Source: Diplosphaera chodatii (Eukaryota; Chlorophyta; Trebouxiophyceae; Prasiolales; Stichococcaceae). Taken from it: a stretch of 64,000 bases of DNA. Below are positions 49,903 to 62,000 of this stretch, piece after piece. Within the stretch, counting starts at the first letter, position 1; each line of letters starts with the position of its first letter. The notes under the pieces were generated by a model that was not told where the DNA came from, made no database searches, and saw only the letters and a program-made list of their open reading frames with translations. The DNA is taken from positions 1,736,001 to 1,800,000 of the forward strand of contig JAALGY010000032.1 in the NCBI GenBank assembly GCA_032358165.1, in the 5' to 3' direction. A program made the translations under genes and the position numbers.

Positions 49903-52900
49903 GTTTTGACTTTCCAGCGTCATGGGTGCGTCAGGCCCGCAGCCGGCCCACAGCAAGGCGCCAGCACCTGGCACTTGCGACGGCAGCGCCCTGGTGGGAC
50001 CTGGCCGCAATGTACCGTCACAGTGCAGGAGGTGTCTCAACTGTCGCCGCTGCGCGTCACGTCGCTGCATTTGGAGGAGCAGTGCCGGCAGGGTGCAGCG
50101 GTGCCGACCCGCCACGGCAGCTTGGCTGCGGCTGCCCCTGCTGCAGCAGCAGAGCGGGCACCTGCAGACCAGCACGCCGGCGCCACGCCGGTCACAGAGT
50201 TGCGGGGCGATGCGCCTGGCAACGTGTCAGATGAAGCTGCTGAGCTGTCAGCAGCAGCCCCAAACAGCCAGCAGCCCTCAGTGGCACAGCTTGCAGCTGC
50301 GCTTGCAGAGCTTCCGCCCAACATCTCCTCAGCGGCTGTGTTGGACGGCGTGTGGCTTGACATGCACGACATCTGCAGGTGAGATGCGGTGCTGTTACTC
50401 ATGCTTGCAGCTCACAAGCATCGGCTTGGCAATCACCATCTGAACTTCATGCAGTGTACTCAAGTTGTTGTGGCTGGTTTGCTCAGGCGTGGGTCTGATG
50501 CTTTGACTCATGCGATGCAGCGTACTGACGCAGCTGGCAAAGCTGGGGCAGCCAGACCGCGCGCTTGCCACATTTGTGTGGTTTGAGCAGAGCCCGCAGT
50601 ACAGCATCAGCGGTTGCCTGCTGTACACGCGCATGATCTCCATACTCAGCCGCCACAAGCGCTTTCAGGCGCACGCTCTGCGCCTCTTCGACCGCATGCT
50701 GGCCCGCCGCATACCGCCCGACCTCATGTGCTTCAATGCCGCCATCAACGCTGCTGGTGAGGCAACGCGTCGCTCTTGTGGCTGGGTCGGCGACGGCTGT
50801 GTCGCTCCCTGTCTATCGATGTGGTTGTCCTCTTTGCATATGCGTATGTAATGCTTGCCAGCCATATCAATGACAAATGCAATCAACGTATGCAGGCAAG
50901 GCCATGCAGTATACCAGAGTGCAGCAGCTGTTTCAGCAGCTTCAGCAGCGTGGCTTCCGGCCAAACGTGTACACATACACTTCGCTGATTGCGGCATGTC
51001 AGCGGACAGGCAGGTGGCAGGAGGCTTGGCAGGCATTCAAGGAGATGGAAGCAGCAGGTGCGGGCGCTGGTAGCCCATGTGCCGCTAGTCGTTGCAGTAA
51101 AGAGCATGCATTATGACACTTAGCTCAGAAACTGTGAAACCTCGGCTCTATGTTGCTGTGACAATTCTGGGGACGCTGCTGGTCTACAGGCGTGGCACCC
51201 AACATCCTGACGTACACCACGCTCATGAGCGCCTGCTCCCGCCACGGGCAGTGGGACCGCGCGCTGGAGGCCTTCCGCCACATGGAGGCGGCAGGGCTGC
51301 AGCCAGATGTGCTGGCGTACAACTCCGCCATATCTGCCTATGCTGGCACCGGCGCATGGGAGAAGGCGTGGGCACTGTTTGGCAGTGAGTGCGGCCCTGT
51401 TTGCACGTTGCAGACATGGCAGTCGTTTGCAGGGTGCTGCATTTTCGTTTGCAGCCTCCATGGTGGTGACAGGGTGAGGCACAGCACACACCGACGTCTC
51501 ACTGGCATGATACCAGGCCATGATATGCAAATGGGTTGCATATGCAGCCATGAGGCAGTCGCGGATGCGGCCGACGGCACGGTCGTACAACGCGCTGCTG
51601 AGCGCCTGCGAGCGTGCGGGGCAGCCGGAGCGTGCGCTGGAGGTGTTTGCCAACATGCAGCGGGCGCGGCGCAACGGCGACATGCAGCTGCAGCCCACTG
51701 CAGTCACCTACAACACCCTGCTGTCGGCGTGTGGCAAGGCCGGCAGGTTGGACTGTCTGACAGCTGGCATTTCGCCTGTTGCATGTTGCTGTGCAAGTGC
51801 GCTGTTCGGCCCTTCGACCCAAGGACTTGCATTCTGAGCAGCGTCGGTCTGGCGAGTGTGCGACAGCATGCGGCTGGGACATCACTCAATGATGTGCTGA
51901 ACCAGGTACGAGGAGGCCATGGGGCTGTACCAGGACATGCAGGCTGCGGGGCTGCACGCGGATGCCTACACGCTGACGGCACTGATGACAGCCTGCGAGC
52001 GCGTCGGCAAGTGGGACACTGGGGCGCAGCTGCTCAGCCAGCTGCGGGCGGGGGGCGTGGTGCCCAACATCCACCACCACAACTGCCTGCTGAATGCCTA
52101 TGGGCGTGCCGGGCGTTGGGAGCAGGTGCAGTGCCACCTTGGCACCCAAGCTTGCTGACGTGCAGGCAGCTGGCGGAGCCTCCTGCAAGCTCGCCTTGCC
52201 TTATATTAGGGTGTCCGACTAAGCGGGCGACCTGACACATCTTGTGTGCGTTTGCAGGCAGTCGGAAAGCTGCAGTCGATGCGCGACGACCCGCATCTCC
52301 AACCAGATGCTGTCTCGTACAACTGTGTGATTGGTGCCTGTCACCGCGCCGGGCAGTCGACACTTGCGCTCCAGGTGAACCATGACAGCTGCAAAGGTCG
52401 GCGCTGTCACAGCATCCGAGCAGGAGTTGTCAGCAGTGTCATCCAGTTGATGCAATCTGTCGTCAATCGTGCCTGCAGCTGTTCGAGGAGATGCTGGCAG
52501 CAAAGCTGGTGCCAAATGCTGCACTATTTGCCATGCTCATCACCGCCTGCGAGCGCAAGGTTGGTTGGGGTTGACTGTGTCTTGGTAGGCTGTTCGCCTA
52601 TGTACATTGCCTGCTGGGGTGTCTGGCTACTGCATCACTGAACAGCTGGTTCTGTATAGGGCGACTGGCCTCTTGCCATACAGCTGTTTCAGACCATGAA
52701 GGTGCGCTGCCGACCCCGTCCAGGCACACATGCTCGTGATGTGATCTCTCATGCACCTAGTCATGGTAAGCCAGCTTTCCACCTGGGGGACCTGTGACAA
52801 TCGAAGCTGACGTTCATATGCTGTGGACCCACAGGACCTGGATGTGGATGCATCCTCGGTGTCGATGGCGGCGCGGCAGGTCATGTATGCCTGGCCACAG

Positions 52901-52996
52901 CTGCTCGAACTGTTCCCCCCCGCACTGGTTGCGGCAGCGCAGGCCACCGTGGCCAGCGGCCGTGCAACACGACAGTGGCTTGACCAGCGCCTGTAG
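49903..52996 (+). CDS. Pentatricopeptide repeat (PPR) protein, P-class
   Basis: PPR proteins bind organellar RNA, about one base per repeat, and control its processing or translation. The N-terminal part (exon from 49903, true start not found) is Ala/Gln-rich and unstructured. Eight or more 35-residue repeats follow, often one per exon: FDRMLARRIPPDLMCFNAAI, FQQLQQRGFRPNVYTYTSLI, FRHMEAAGLQPDVLAYNSAI, MRQSRMRPTARSYNALLSAC, TAVTYNTLLSACGKAGR, YQDMQAAGLHADAYTLTALM, LRAGGVVPNIHHHNCLLNAY, LQPDAVSYNCVIGACHRAGQ and FEEMLAAKLVPNAALFAMLI. The C-terminus ends ASGRATRQWLDQRL with no E, DYW or SMR domain. Plastid or mitochondrial location is expected but not shown. Many intron positions fall at repeat edges, consistent with growth by exon duplication. 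Confidence 0.88.
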
Positions 52997-53216
52997 TTTG
53001 GCTGAAATGACCTCAGCTGTCAACTTTTGGCTGGCCACATTTGACGTTGGCAATCAGCATTGCTGCAGACCCGCTGTTGAACGTTGCTGTGCCAAGGCTT
53101 TCGTTTGCAATGCTGATCCTCCACTATCTGTAAGCACAGCCAGCAAATGGCTACTGCAGAAGTATCGTTTAAAACCCAGGGCCCCAGGGATGCTGCTGTG
53201 AGATGCCCTGCCCGTC

Positions 53217-54109
53217 CTAGAGGTAGCTTTCCTGGAAAGCCGTGAGGCCATACAACAGTGTCCAATACCACGCCACCAGCAGCGTGCCCGCTGGCTTTTG
53301 CTGCCAGAGAGCCACCACCAACCCCCAGATGCTGAGGACAGACCCCACATATTGCGGGTGCGATACAACATTGAACGGAAAGCCGTCCACCCAAGGTACC
53401 TGCAGCCAAGTGTGAAGCAATGTTATCGAACATGACCTTTGATCCCTTTGCGCAGTGGAAGCAGGTTACGTTGCATGCATCATCTTGTGACGGCCAGGGC
53501 ATGATGTCTTGATGCATGCGAACCTGGTGCCCCAGCTTGAAGCCATAGTACACCCCAACATGGCCGATGGCCCTGAAGATGCCGATGTTCAGCGTCTGCA
53601 GGAGGTGACCCAGGCTTGTCACCGTGCCAACGATGTTGCCAGCACACGTCTTAGGCTGGTTAGATATCCAGATGCATGTCATCAGCATCTGATGTGTCAG
53701 TCGCAGACCTGGCCGGCGCAAAAGAGTGCCAGTCCGGCAACGACGTTCAACGCCGACAGTTGCCACAACCTGAGTGCTGGCTGCTGGCCCCTCGCATGGC
53801 ACCACCACACCACGGTCGCACCAAACTGGATCACTGCAGCGGACCATGACCACTTTATAGGCTGCTCTGTTAGTTATGACATGGCGCCCTTGGTCGCGGT
53901 GTGCGAGCGGCAGTCAGCCCAGATGTAAAGCAGGTGTTGTTTGGCTGACCTTTCAGAGCCCATGCAGTGGTGTCAAACACAGCAACAGAGCGTCTGCCAA
54001 AGCGTTGCCGCCAGACTGAAGGGAAGAACCAGATGAATGCATACAGTACGTGCGGTGCAGCCAACGCCAGAGCGAGGATCCATTCTATTGGCGAAGATGA
54101 TGCTGCCAT
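53217..54109 (-). CDS. Phospholipid N-methyltransferase (PLMT/PEMT type)
   Basis: This enzyme adds the later methyl groups when phosphatidylethanolamine-type lipids are turned into phosphatidylcholine, using S-adenosylmethionine, in the ER. Four exons are read: 53950-54109 (MAASSSPIEWILALALAAPH), about 53724-53873 (FGATVVWWCHARGQQPALRL, NVVAGLALFCAGQ), about 53521-53602 (LNIGIFRAIGHVGVYYGFKL) and 53217-53399 (VPWVDGFPFNVVSHPQYVGS, WYWTLLYGLTAFQESYL). YYGFKLG, PFNVVSHPQYVGS and the C-terminal glutamate (FQES) match the membrane-embedded methyltransferase motifs. The protein is about 190 residues with four hydrophobic helices, the usual size. It lies head-to-head with the glycine-rich RNA-binding protein gene, 416 bases apart. 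Confidence 0.87.
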
Positions 54110-54525
54110 GCTTGGTTCCTGAGAGTTACCGTCTACGCCCAGATCGGGACCAAGGTAAAATCGCTCAGTATGTTGACGCGAGTTGTGTGTGATGGACCTC
54201 ACATCAGTAGCATTGGCAGAATACGTGCCGCCAGGAAGCACCGACTATTGTCGAGTTCTGTTAGACTAGCGCAGCCTGCATGCGCAGATTGCCGAGTCAT
54301 ACTTTGTCATGCCGCATCGACAAAGCCCTGAGCCGCGCGTTTCAGAAGTCCAGTAGAGCACTTCTGTGGCACGTCTAGCCAATGTTGCTGCAACGCAGCA
54401 AGACAAGGCGGAACGTTGCTCGCTCGCGCCCTTGTAGTGCGCGCAGGGCTCCCAAGTGCGGGACACCCTTCTACTGGTTTCGTCAGTGATCGACGCTTGA
54501 AGCCGGCAGCTTGAAGACGGGCGCC
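54110..54525. promoter_or_regulatory. Divergent promoter region, PLMT / RRM protein
   Basis: 416 bases separate the two start codons. No coding exon. The sequence should hold both promoters; no specific element was identified. Confidence 0.35.
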
Positions 54526-55929
54526 ATGAGCCGCGATAGGTCTCGCAGCCCGGTGAGGCGGGACGCTCCCATGGAAGATGAACCGCTGTCAGAGGACTTC
54601 AAAGCCTTTGTTGGCGGCATCTCATGGCACATCAGCGACCGAGAGCTGAAAGACAAGTTCCGGGACTACGATGCGATCGGCGCGCGGGTGCAGCTGGACA
54701 AGGCGACCGGCCGCTCTCGCGGCTTCGGCTTCGTGATGTTCCCGGATGAGAAGACGCTCAAGGCAGCCTGCTCGGCGCTGCACCAGACAGACATGGACGG
54801 CCGGAAGATCAGCGTCACACGCGCCATCCCGCAGTCGGAGACGGTCCCTGGCACGCCGGCGGCAGCACTGAACTCGGGGCGCCGCGGCGCCGGGCCGCCC
54901 TACGGCGGCGGACGCGGCGGCTATGGCGACCGCTATGGCGGCGGGCGTGGCGGCTACGGCGGTGGTTATGGCGGCGGCGGGTACGGGGGTGGTTATGGCG
55001 GTGGCTACCCGCCGCGTGGCGGATATGATGGTTATGGCGAACGCGGCGGGTATGGGGACAGGGGCGGCTATGGAGGACCGCCCCCATCCTACGGGGGCGG
55101 CGGCGGCGGCGGGTACGGCCCTCCCCCTGCCCGTGGTGGCTATGGCGAACGTGGCTCCTACGGCGGCAGCTATGAGCGCGGCTATGGCGGGTGGGTGCTG
55201 TCTCGTGTCGGCTGGCTACAACAGCGTACCGTTCAAGGACCAAGCACCATGATGCCATTCACTCGCTGTTTCTGTCAGCGTGCATGTGATTCTGCCCAGT
55301 TGTCATTCTAGCAGCAGCAGACTTCCTCACCTGTTCATCTTTAGGTATGAGCGTGGGCCCGAGCCCGGCTATGGTGGCTCCTACGGTGGAGGCTATGGCA
55401 GGTGATTATGACTGCAGGTGTGCTCGTCCGGCATGTGTGAGTGTAATGGCACAAGCCCAGACAGCCCACCGACATGTTCTGTTGCACATGTTCCAGGGAG
55501 GGCGGTGGATATGGTGGCGGGTAAGCTCATCTGGAAAAGGCACAGGCCCATGTGATGCATTGAAATGGCATGCAGCGCAGTCTATTGCAGCTGACATACA
55601 TTGATGGCATTGTGCAGGTATGACCGTGCGCCAGAGGGGGGCGCAGGCTATGGTGGTGGATCATATGGCGCTGGATACAGCTCGAGGTGATGCAAAGGCC
55701 TGGCACGACTGGCACCGCTCGTCTGGGCAACAGACTGCTCTGCAGGGCAACACTTTGTTGCCTACTTGACCATGGTCGTCCCTTCTTGCACAACAGGGAC
55801 TCTGGTGGCTACGGCGACCGGTATGGCCCACCGGCTGGTGGCCCGCCACCAGCGGAGGATCGCTATGGGGCCAGCGGCTCAGGCGGCAGCGGCTACCCCG
55901 AGCGCTATCGCCCTGGCGGCTCGCGCTGA
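54526..55929 (+). CDS. Glycine-rich RRM RNA-binding protein
   Basis: Five exons (54526-55190, 55345-55401, 55497-55520, 55618-55686, 55797-55929) join in phase to 315 residues. The short SR-like start is MSRDRSRSPVRRD. One RRM follows at residues about 27-105, with RNP2 (AFVGGI) and RNP1 (RGFGFVMF) and the aromatic residues that stack on RNA. The rest is Gly/Tyr/Arg-rich (repeats such as GGRGGYGD and GGYGGGYGG), a flexible RNA-binding region of the hnRNP/GRP kind. Roles in splicing or mRNA export are likely from the family. Exons 2-4 encode only GGY-type repeats, and all introns are phase 2. Exon 3 is a 24-base microexon. The TTG 15 bases upstream is in frame, but ATG 54526 is the start. Confidence 0.93.
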
Positions 55930-56965
55930 GGGTCGTATGGTCTGCAGCCCTACCCCAGCGTGGAGGGATGTCAGCGCAGCAAGCATCATGCTATCCAGTT
56001 GACAGACAGGCAGCGGTTGGTCAGCTTGCCTCACAGCAGGTGTTGCAGGCCCAGGGTCCCACTGGCTGCTGCGCCTCGGGGCAGCAGCAAAGGGAGATGG
56101 TGGTTCAATGCTGAGTCTCTTGCCAGCCATCAGTGCTGTCAGACCTGCAGCAGCATCCACAGACACAGCCTGCCATTGTCAGTTGTCTGTGTAAGGTTTC
56201 AGATGACCCACTCCCTGCTGCCGCTGCAGCATCATGCAGCCCCAGAACAGACAACAGCCGCACAGCACAGCACCTGCATCCCTGCTCAGAGGAACAGTCA
56301 CGTCTGCCGCCCAGCTTTCATGTTGCTCAGCAGGTGTCAGTGCAGCGACGCAGCCAGGACCTGACTTGGACCAGCATCAATGCAGCGACCCATCCTTTCA
56401 GCCCAGCACTCTTGACTCACAGCCTCAGGTGCAGCTCGATGTTACATGGCGTCAGGTGCGTGCGACCAGGTGAGTGAAGTGCTGCTTCTCATTGTTGCAG
56501 GTGCTTCGTTCCTTGTGTACCATGCTTTGCTTCTGCACCCTGCTTTGAGCGCAAGGTGCATGTACCACATGACCCGAACTTGGTCTGGCAGCCATGTTGT
56601 GCTGCCCTGTGCTTTGCCAGGGTGCAAACTTAGATTGATCCTAAGTTTCATGTGACATCAGTGCCTGGCTACACGGAACTGGTGCAAGAGTTTGCAATAC
56701 AGCCGTTTGCCAGTCAGTGGTGTTGTTGCCCTGCTGGCGCTTGTCATGTTACAGCAGACATCTCCAGTAACGATGCCCTGCACTCTGCCAATTTGCGATC
56801 CAAATCCCTTTCCTCAGCTGTCAAGCGTTGGCTGTCCTGTTGCAGCCCCTCCAGTCTGCAATGTCAGCAGGCATTGTCCTTAAACATGTGCTTACACAGC
56901 CAACCCCAGCAATGCAAGCGACAGCTGACCAATAAGCTACGGCAGGGCTGAGATCCAGCAAATAC
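55930..56965. other. Region without an assigned gene
   Basis: About 1 kb between the RRM protein stop and the last recognised exon of the coiled-coil gene. Open frames exist on both strands (for example 56133-56477 + and 55879-56166 -), but none shows a domain, and they overlap with equal quality. The coiled-coil gene's last exons probably lie here. Confidence 0.3.
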
Positions 56966-58821
56966 CTGTTGTGCTGCGCCCTCATCTTTGCTGCCTCAGC
57001 ATTTGCTGCCTGGTACATGCAGAGGAAAGCCAACACTTTGCAAGAGCACAAGCCCTTTTGCAAGCTGCAGTCGACAAGTGGCTGTCAGCATTGCAGGCAA
57101 TGACCTGCTGATATCCTCGGGTTCTGCTGTTATTGGCAGCACGCTGGTCGCTAATCATCCTCTGCAACGCCTTGTTCTCAGCCTATGTCGTGAAACCCAC
57201 TTTGCAAGGCTTGAGGACACTGCATGTTTTTCGCACCTACCTGAGCCAGCCCAGGTGCGCACGATCGTGCATGCATGCATGATGTCATGTAGCATGTAAC
57301 TCGTTGAGCACATACCTGCACATCCTCAAGCCTGTGTGTGGCGGCTTGCCGCTCTTCGGCCAGCGATTTGGCATCTGCATCCAGTTGTACGCACTCTGCT
57401 TCGAGGTCATGCTGCGCCAGCTGGTGTTGGCTGTATCGCAGCCTACTGTGAGCCTGCAAGAGAAGGACATACAGTATATCCCGAAGGCAATGCCAAGCCA
57501 CAAGCGCTGGATGCCCTATGCCATTATCGTGATCAGGTTACCACTGACAGTGGCTAATGGTGGCTCTTAGCGCATGCACTTTCCGGTGCTCATCTTCAGC
57601 AAAAAGAGCCACGGTTTATTGACGTCCAGCATTCAAGGCAATCTCGAAGTTAGTCGGACCTGTTCCAATGCTTGCCGTGCATCCTGCAGCGGCGCAGCCA
57701 CAGCATTGATGTGCTCCTCCAATAGCAGACTGAACTCCTGCATCATCTGCCGCTCCCTCTGCTGCGCCTGTTGCTGCATCTGCATCTGAGTTTGCAGCTG
57801 CCTATGCCGCTTCTCGAGCCTGCAGATGCAGGCACAGCAGTGATATGCTGTGCACACAGATACACACACTCCATGCAAACATCTGCGCGATTCACAAATG
57901 TGTTTGCATTTTAAACATGTGAAGATGCAAGTCGCATCCTGGACCAACCTGGAGACCTCCACAGCGTAAGTGCTGTCAGCACCTGACTCTGCCAACAACT
58001 TGCGCGTCTGTGCCAGTTCGAGTGATGCAGTTGCGTCCCTGCTTCTGAGCTGAAGCACCTCCAGCAGTGCAGTTATCTGCGCAGATGGTATGGCTCCGGA
58101 CTTGAGGGTTTTAGTCCACTCTCATTCTGCAGGAAGGAACACTGGAAAGTACGTGCATGCAATGCTCATACTATCAAGGCTACCTGTTGCTGGCGCGCCG
58201 TTTCGACACTTGCTTCCAGTGCCGTTTTTGCTTTCAGCTGCTCTCCCAGTTCGGTCTGCCTGGCGCCTAGAAGAGCCTGCACGTGCCATTCTGTGAGCTC
58301 ACGACCCGTCTTCTTGGCATGCAGAGATGGTGGGATTCTGAAAACTGCAACATACACTCACTGTTGCGCTGCCTTGCAAGCAAGAGTGCTTGCGCAGCGC
58401 ACCTCCATCTCGGAAATGCGAACCGACCAGTCGAGCGGCACAGCCATCTTCCAAGAACGGCAAGCCACAGCCTGTTCCAGGCAGTAAGCTGAGACACGAC
58501 GCAGGTTTGCTGTGATATTGTGACCGTGTGAATGCTGGTGCCTTTCACAGGTGTTAGTCAGCCACGTCCCAGGCAGCTTTTGATGTCGCTACTTTGACGC
58601 AGATCCACGCGGTGTCACGAGAGTAGGCTTTCAGGCTGACGCGAGCCGATTGCTGCCAATTTCATGTGCCTCTTGACAACAGCAGAAAGCAATTCTGGGC
58701 CCTGCCGGTGTTGATGCACGTTGTGCCGACCAAGGCGTCTGAAGAGCCTCTCCTTCGGATCATCACCAACTGTTCGTGTGGCAGCAAAAGAGCTATCCTG
58801 CGCAAGCAGCACACTACCCAT
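56966..58821 (-). CDS. Coiled-coil protein, unidentified
   Basis: I do not recognise the family. Exons on the - strand share heptad-rich helices: TELGEQLKAKTALEASVETA (about 58190-58290), LELAQTRKLLAESGADSTYA (about 57960-58085), CRLEKRHRQLQTQMQMQQQA through FSLLLEEHINAVAAPLQDAR (about 57660-57825), LRYSQHQLAQHDLEAECVQL and DADAKSLAEERQAATHRLED (about 57310-57460), NKALQRMISDQRAANNSRTR (about 57110-57170) and AANAEAAKMRAQHNR (56967-57011). A possible first exon begins MGSVLLAQDSSFAAT (58821). Such proteins are cytoskeletal, centrosomal or Golgi tethers; none is favoured. The 3' end is not found and may lie left of 56966. The start is 257 bases from the SAC phosphatase start. Confidence 0.5.
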
Positions 58822-59078
58822 TGAGCCAAGTCGGGTCTCCGCGGGTCCTCCCTGGCTCCTGGCTGACCGCCAGGCAATACAGCTGCGGCATATTGCTCCG
58901 ATAGGTTTCACCCTTCAGCACTGAAGCTCCGCGCACCAGTTTCCACTGGCACCGCCGCCCGCCATTCGGGCTGGCGGCACAGGCCCTGGGCTGTTGCACG
59001 CCGCCGGTAGAGCAGGCCGGCGTCCGGCTGGTGCAGGCAGCAACCCAACACCCCTTCCGGAAGCAGCCTGCAAACGCC

Positions 59079-62000
59079 ATGACGTCCGACGCAGCGCAGC
59101 TGACAGCACCGCGGTCCAAATTCTATCTGTACAGGTGATCCAGCGTTGGACAGCTCGGCGGCACGGCGACATCCGTTGCTGTTCAGCAAGTCTGAGGTTT
59201 GCTGTCTGCTGCGCAGCACGGCAAGCCGTTACTACCTGGTCGGGAGGGGCAACGGCAAGCTGAGCACGCACTGCTGGTCCATCTGCACGCTGCACAAAGG
59301 CGGGGCGACGCCGGGAAAAGCGCGGCCGGACATCGAGGCACTCCAGGCCCACGAGACGACATCACCCCTGAGCCAGCAGGAGTGCGGCCAGCTGCTGCGG
59401 CAGATCCACGTGGGCAACCAGGGAGGTCTGCAGCTCGTCTGCAAGGTGATCAGCGCTGCGTACGGCGGCTTCCAGCCGATCGGCTGCCCTGCTTCGACGA
59501 CATGCGCTCTCCTGGGTCATTCTGCACATGAGCGTGCGAGGAGCATCGCGGTGGATGCAGCGAGACGCTGCAAGATGTCTGCAGCCCTCACATATTGCTG
59601 TCATCTGCGCACTGTGCATGGCTTGCTCCGGCAACAGCTGTCGTTGGCCGTGTCCGTCCGTGGTACGACGATACCCCCTGTTGGGTGACAGCCTCTACTT
59701 GGATAGCGCTTCACACCGCTCTCCATGGTCGATCGCTGTTGATCATTCAGGAAGCCCGGCGGGAATATATACTCGGGGGTGCGATCGGTTACCAAGTTGC
59801 CATGCAACATGCTGACATGTAACGCGCGCAGGCATATGGCGTCATTGGGTGCGTGTCGTTCCTGGAGGGGCATTACCTGCTGCTGGTCACCAAGCGGCAG
59901 TACCAGGGCAGTCTCTGCGGCCACAAGGTGTACAGCATCAGCGACACCGCGCTGGTGCCGCTGAAGCAGGCGACTGCGCAGGTGCACGTCCAGGAGGACT
60001 CGAGGCTGCGGCACACCACCTTGCCCACCATCCTGCAGCTGTGCAGGCTGATGCAATGATGTTCGACCTTTGATGTGTCAGGACATGACTGGGCCGGCCA
60101 AGTTGTCTGCTGCCTGCAGAAGGAGGAGAGCATGGATGAGAAGCGCTACCGCAAGCTGCTGCTGGGCATGGACCTGACGCAGGACTTCTTCTTCAGCTAC
60201 ACCTACGACGTCGCCTCCACGCTGCAGAACAACTTGACGGCGACTGCGCAACAGGACCGCTTCGAGAGCATGTTCGTGTGGAACGACCACCTCACCAGGT
60301 GCACCTCTGCCGCGGAGCAACCCTAACATATTACATGATGCGGCCATGAAGATTGTGTGAATGATGGTGATTGGGTGATCGCTGTACAGACCGCTGCGGG
60401 ACGCGCTGGGCAATGACCGCTGGGTGGTGCCGCTGATCCACGGCTTTTTCCAGCAGCGCACGCTGGCAGTGTTCGGCCAGACGCTCACCATCACGCTGGT
60501 CGCGCGCCGCAGCCGCCACTTTGCTGGAACCCGCTATCAGAAGCGTGGCGTGAATCACGAGGTCAGTATCTTGGGCCACCGGCAAGGTGATTGCCTCTGA
60601 CGCCATTGCGCCCTGGTCATGTCTATGGCACTGCGTCTGTTCATGCCCTGCTCACGATTGTTGCAGGGCCGCGTCGCCAATGATGTGGAAACAGAGCAGA
60701 TCGTACTGGCTGGGCTGGACAGGCGGCATGCCGCACCGGCTCTGTCATCCGTCGTGCAGGTCTGCTGTCCTCCCTACAAGTGTTGCAAAACTGAGTAGGT
60801 AGTGTGGGCATCATTGCTGCATCTGCTGCATGGTTGCGCACTGGAATGTCATGCCGGCTGATGCACACCTGTGCAGGTGCGAGGCTCAATCCCGCTGTAC
60901 TGGAGCCAGCAGCAGCAGGGCAGCCGCCTTTCCAAGCCGGATATCTTGCTTCAGACATTTGACCCGCTGTACACTGCGACGCGCTCCCATTTCCACGACA
61001 TGCAGGCATGCAGCATGCCTGGTTGCATCGTAAACTCTCTACTGCTGAGCCACACGATCAGGACATGTTGGTGTCATCTAGCCGGTCCATCCTTAGCCAC
61101 TCATAGTTCGAATGTCATGAATGTAGGCACGCTACGGCAGCCCCATCGTGTGCCTGGATCTGGTGAAGGCAATGGAGAAGCAGCCGCGGGAGATAGCGCT
61201 GCGTGCCGAGTTTGATGTGGCGATCTCGTACATCAACCAGATGGTGCGCACTAAGGGCTGCCGTTTGAAGGGCACACAGTCCTACCTTATGCGCAGTTTT
61301 GTCATCCAAGCACCGTGTCAGCAGCAAACAGGCTGTGGAGCTGCAATGTTTGCCTCCGGTATGTTGTGTGAGACTAGTGCTATTGCTGTGTGCAGCTGCC
61401 GGTGGACGAACGCGTGCACCACATTCCATACGACCTGAACTACCATGCCAAGCAGCACGGCTCAGCGCTGCTGGACAGCCTGGTGCCCCTGCTGGATGCC
61501 TGCCTCGACGTCACCGGGCTGCTGGTCCACAAGTCCCTGGCCGGCCCGCAGGTGGCTCCAGTTCTGCGCTTCAGCATGGGGAAGCCTTCTCCCCTAAACT
61601 TTGGTCAGCGGCCAGCCGGGCACAGTCCGACCACCATTGTGTCAACATAGCTGCCCCAATTGTCCCATCTCCTGCACAGGTGGCACAGCTCAGCGCAGTC
61701 GTTGCTGAGCTGTCAACGATCTCGCATGGTGCAGGCCGTGCAGCAGGGCGTCCTGCGCACCAACTGCATCGACTGCCTGGACCGCACCAACGTGGCGCAG
61801 TTTGCGGCGGGGCTCGCGGCGCTGGGGCGCCAGCTGGCGGCGCTCGGCGTCTCCGACAGCCCGACCATCGATGCGCGCTCCTCGGCAGCCCGCCACCTCA
61901 TGGACATGTATGAGGCGACAGGCAACACGCTCGCGCGTCAGGTGAGCCCTCGTCGCACGGCATGCGTCTGGATGTGTCGCCGGCCTTGGCACACGGATGC

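Noticed and set aside
51192..52235. 347-codon open frame on the + strand as a single exon
   Set aside because: It starts inside real PPR exons but continues through introns in frames that lose the PPR pattern; the true exons switch frames.
56133..56651. Overlapping open frames on both strands after the RRM gene
   Set aside because: None has a domain, a good splice context or better quality than its shadow, so no gene was called.
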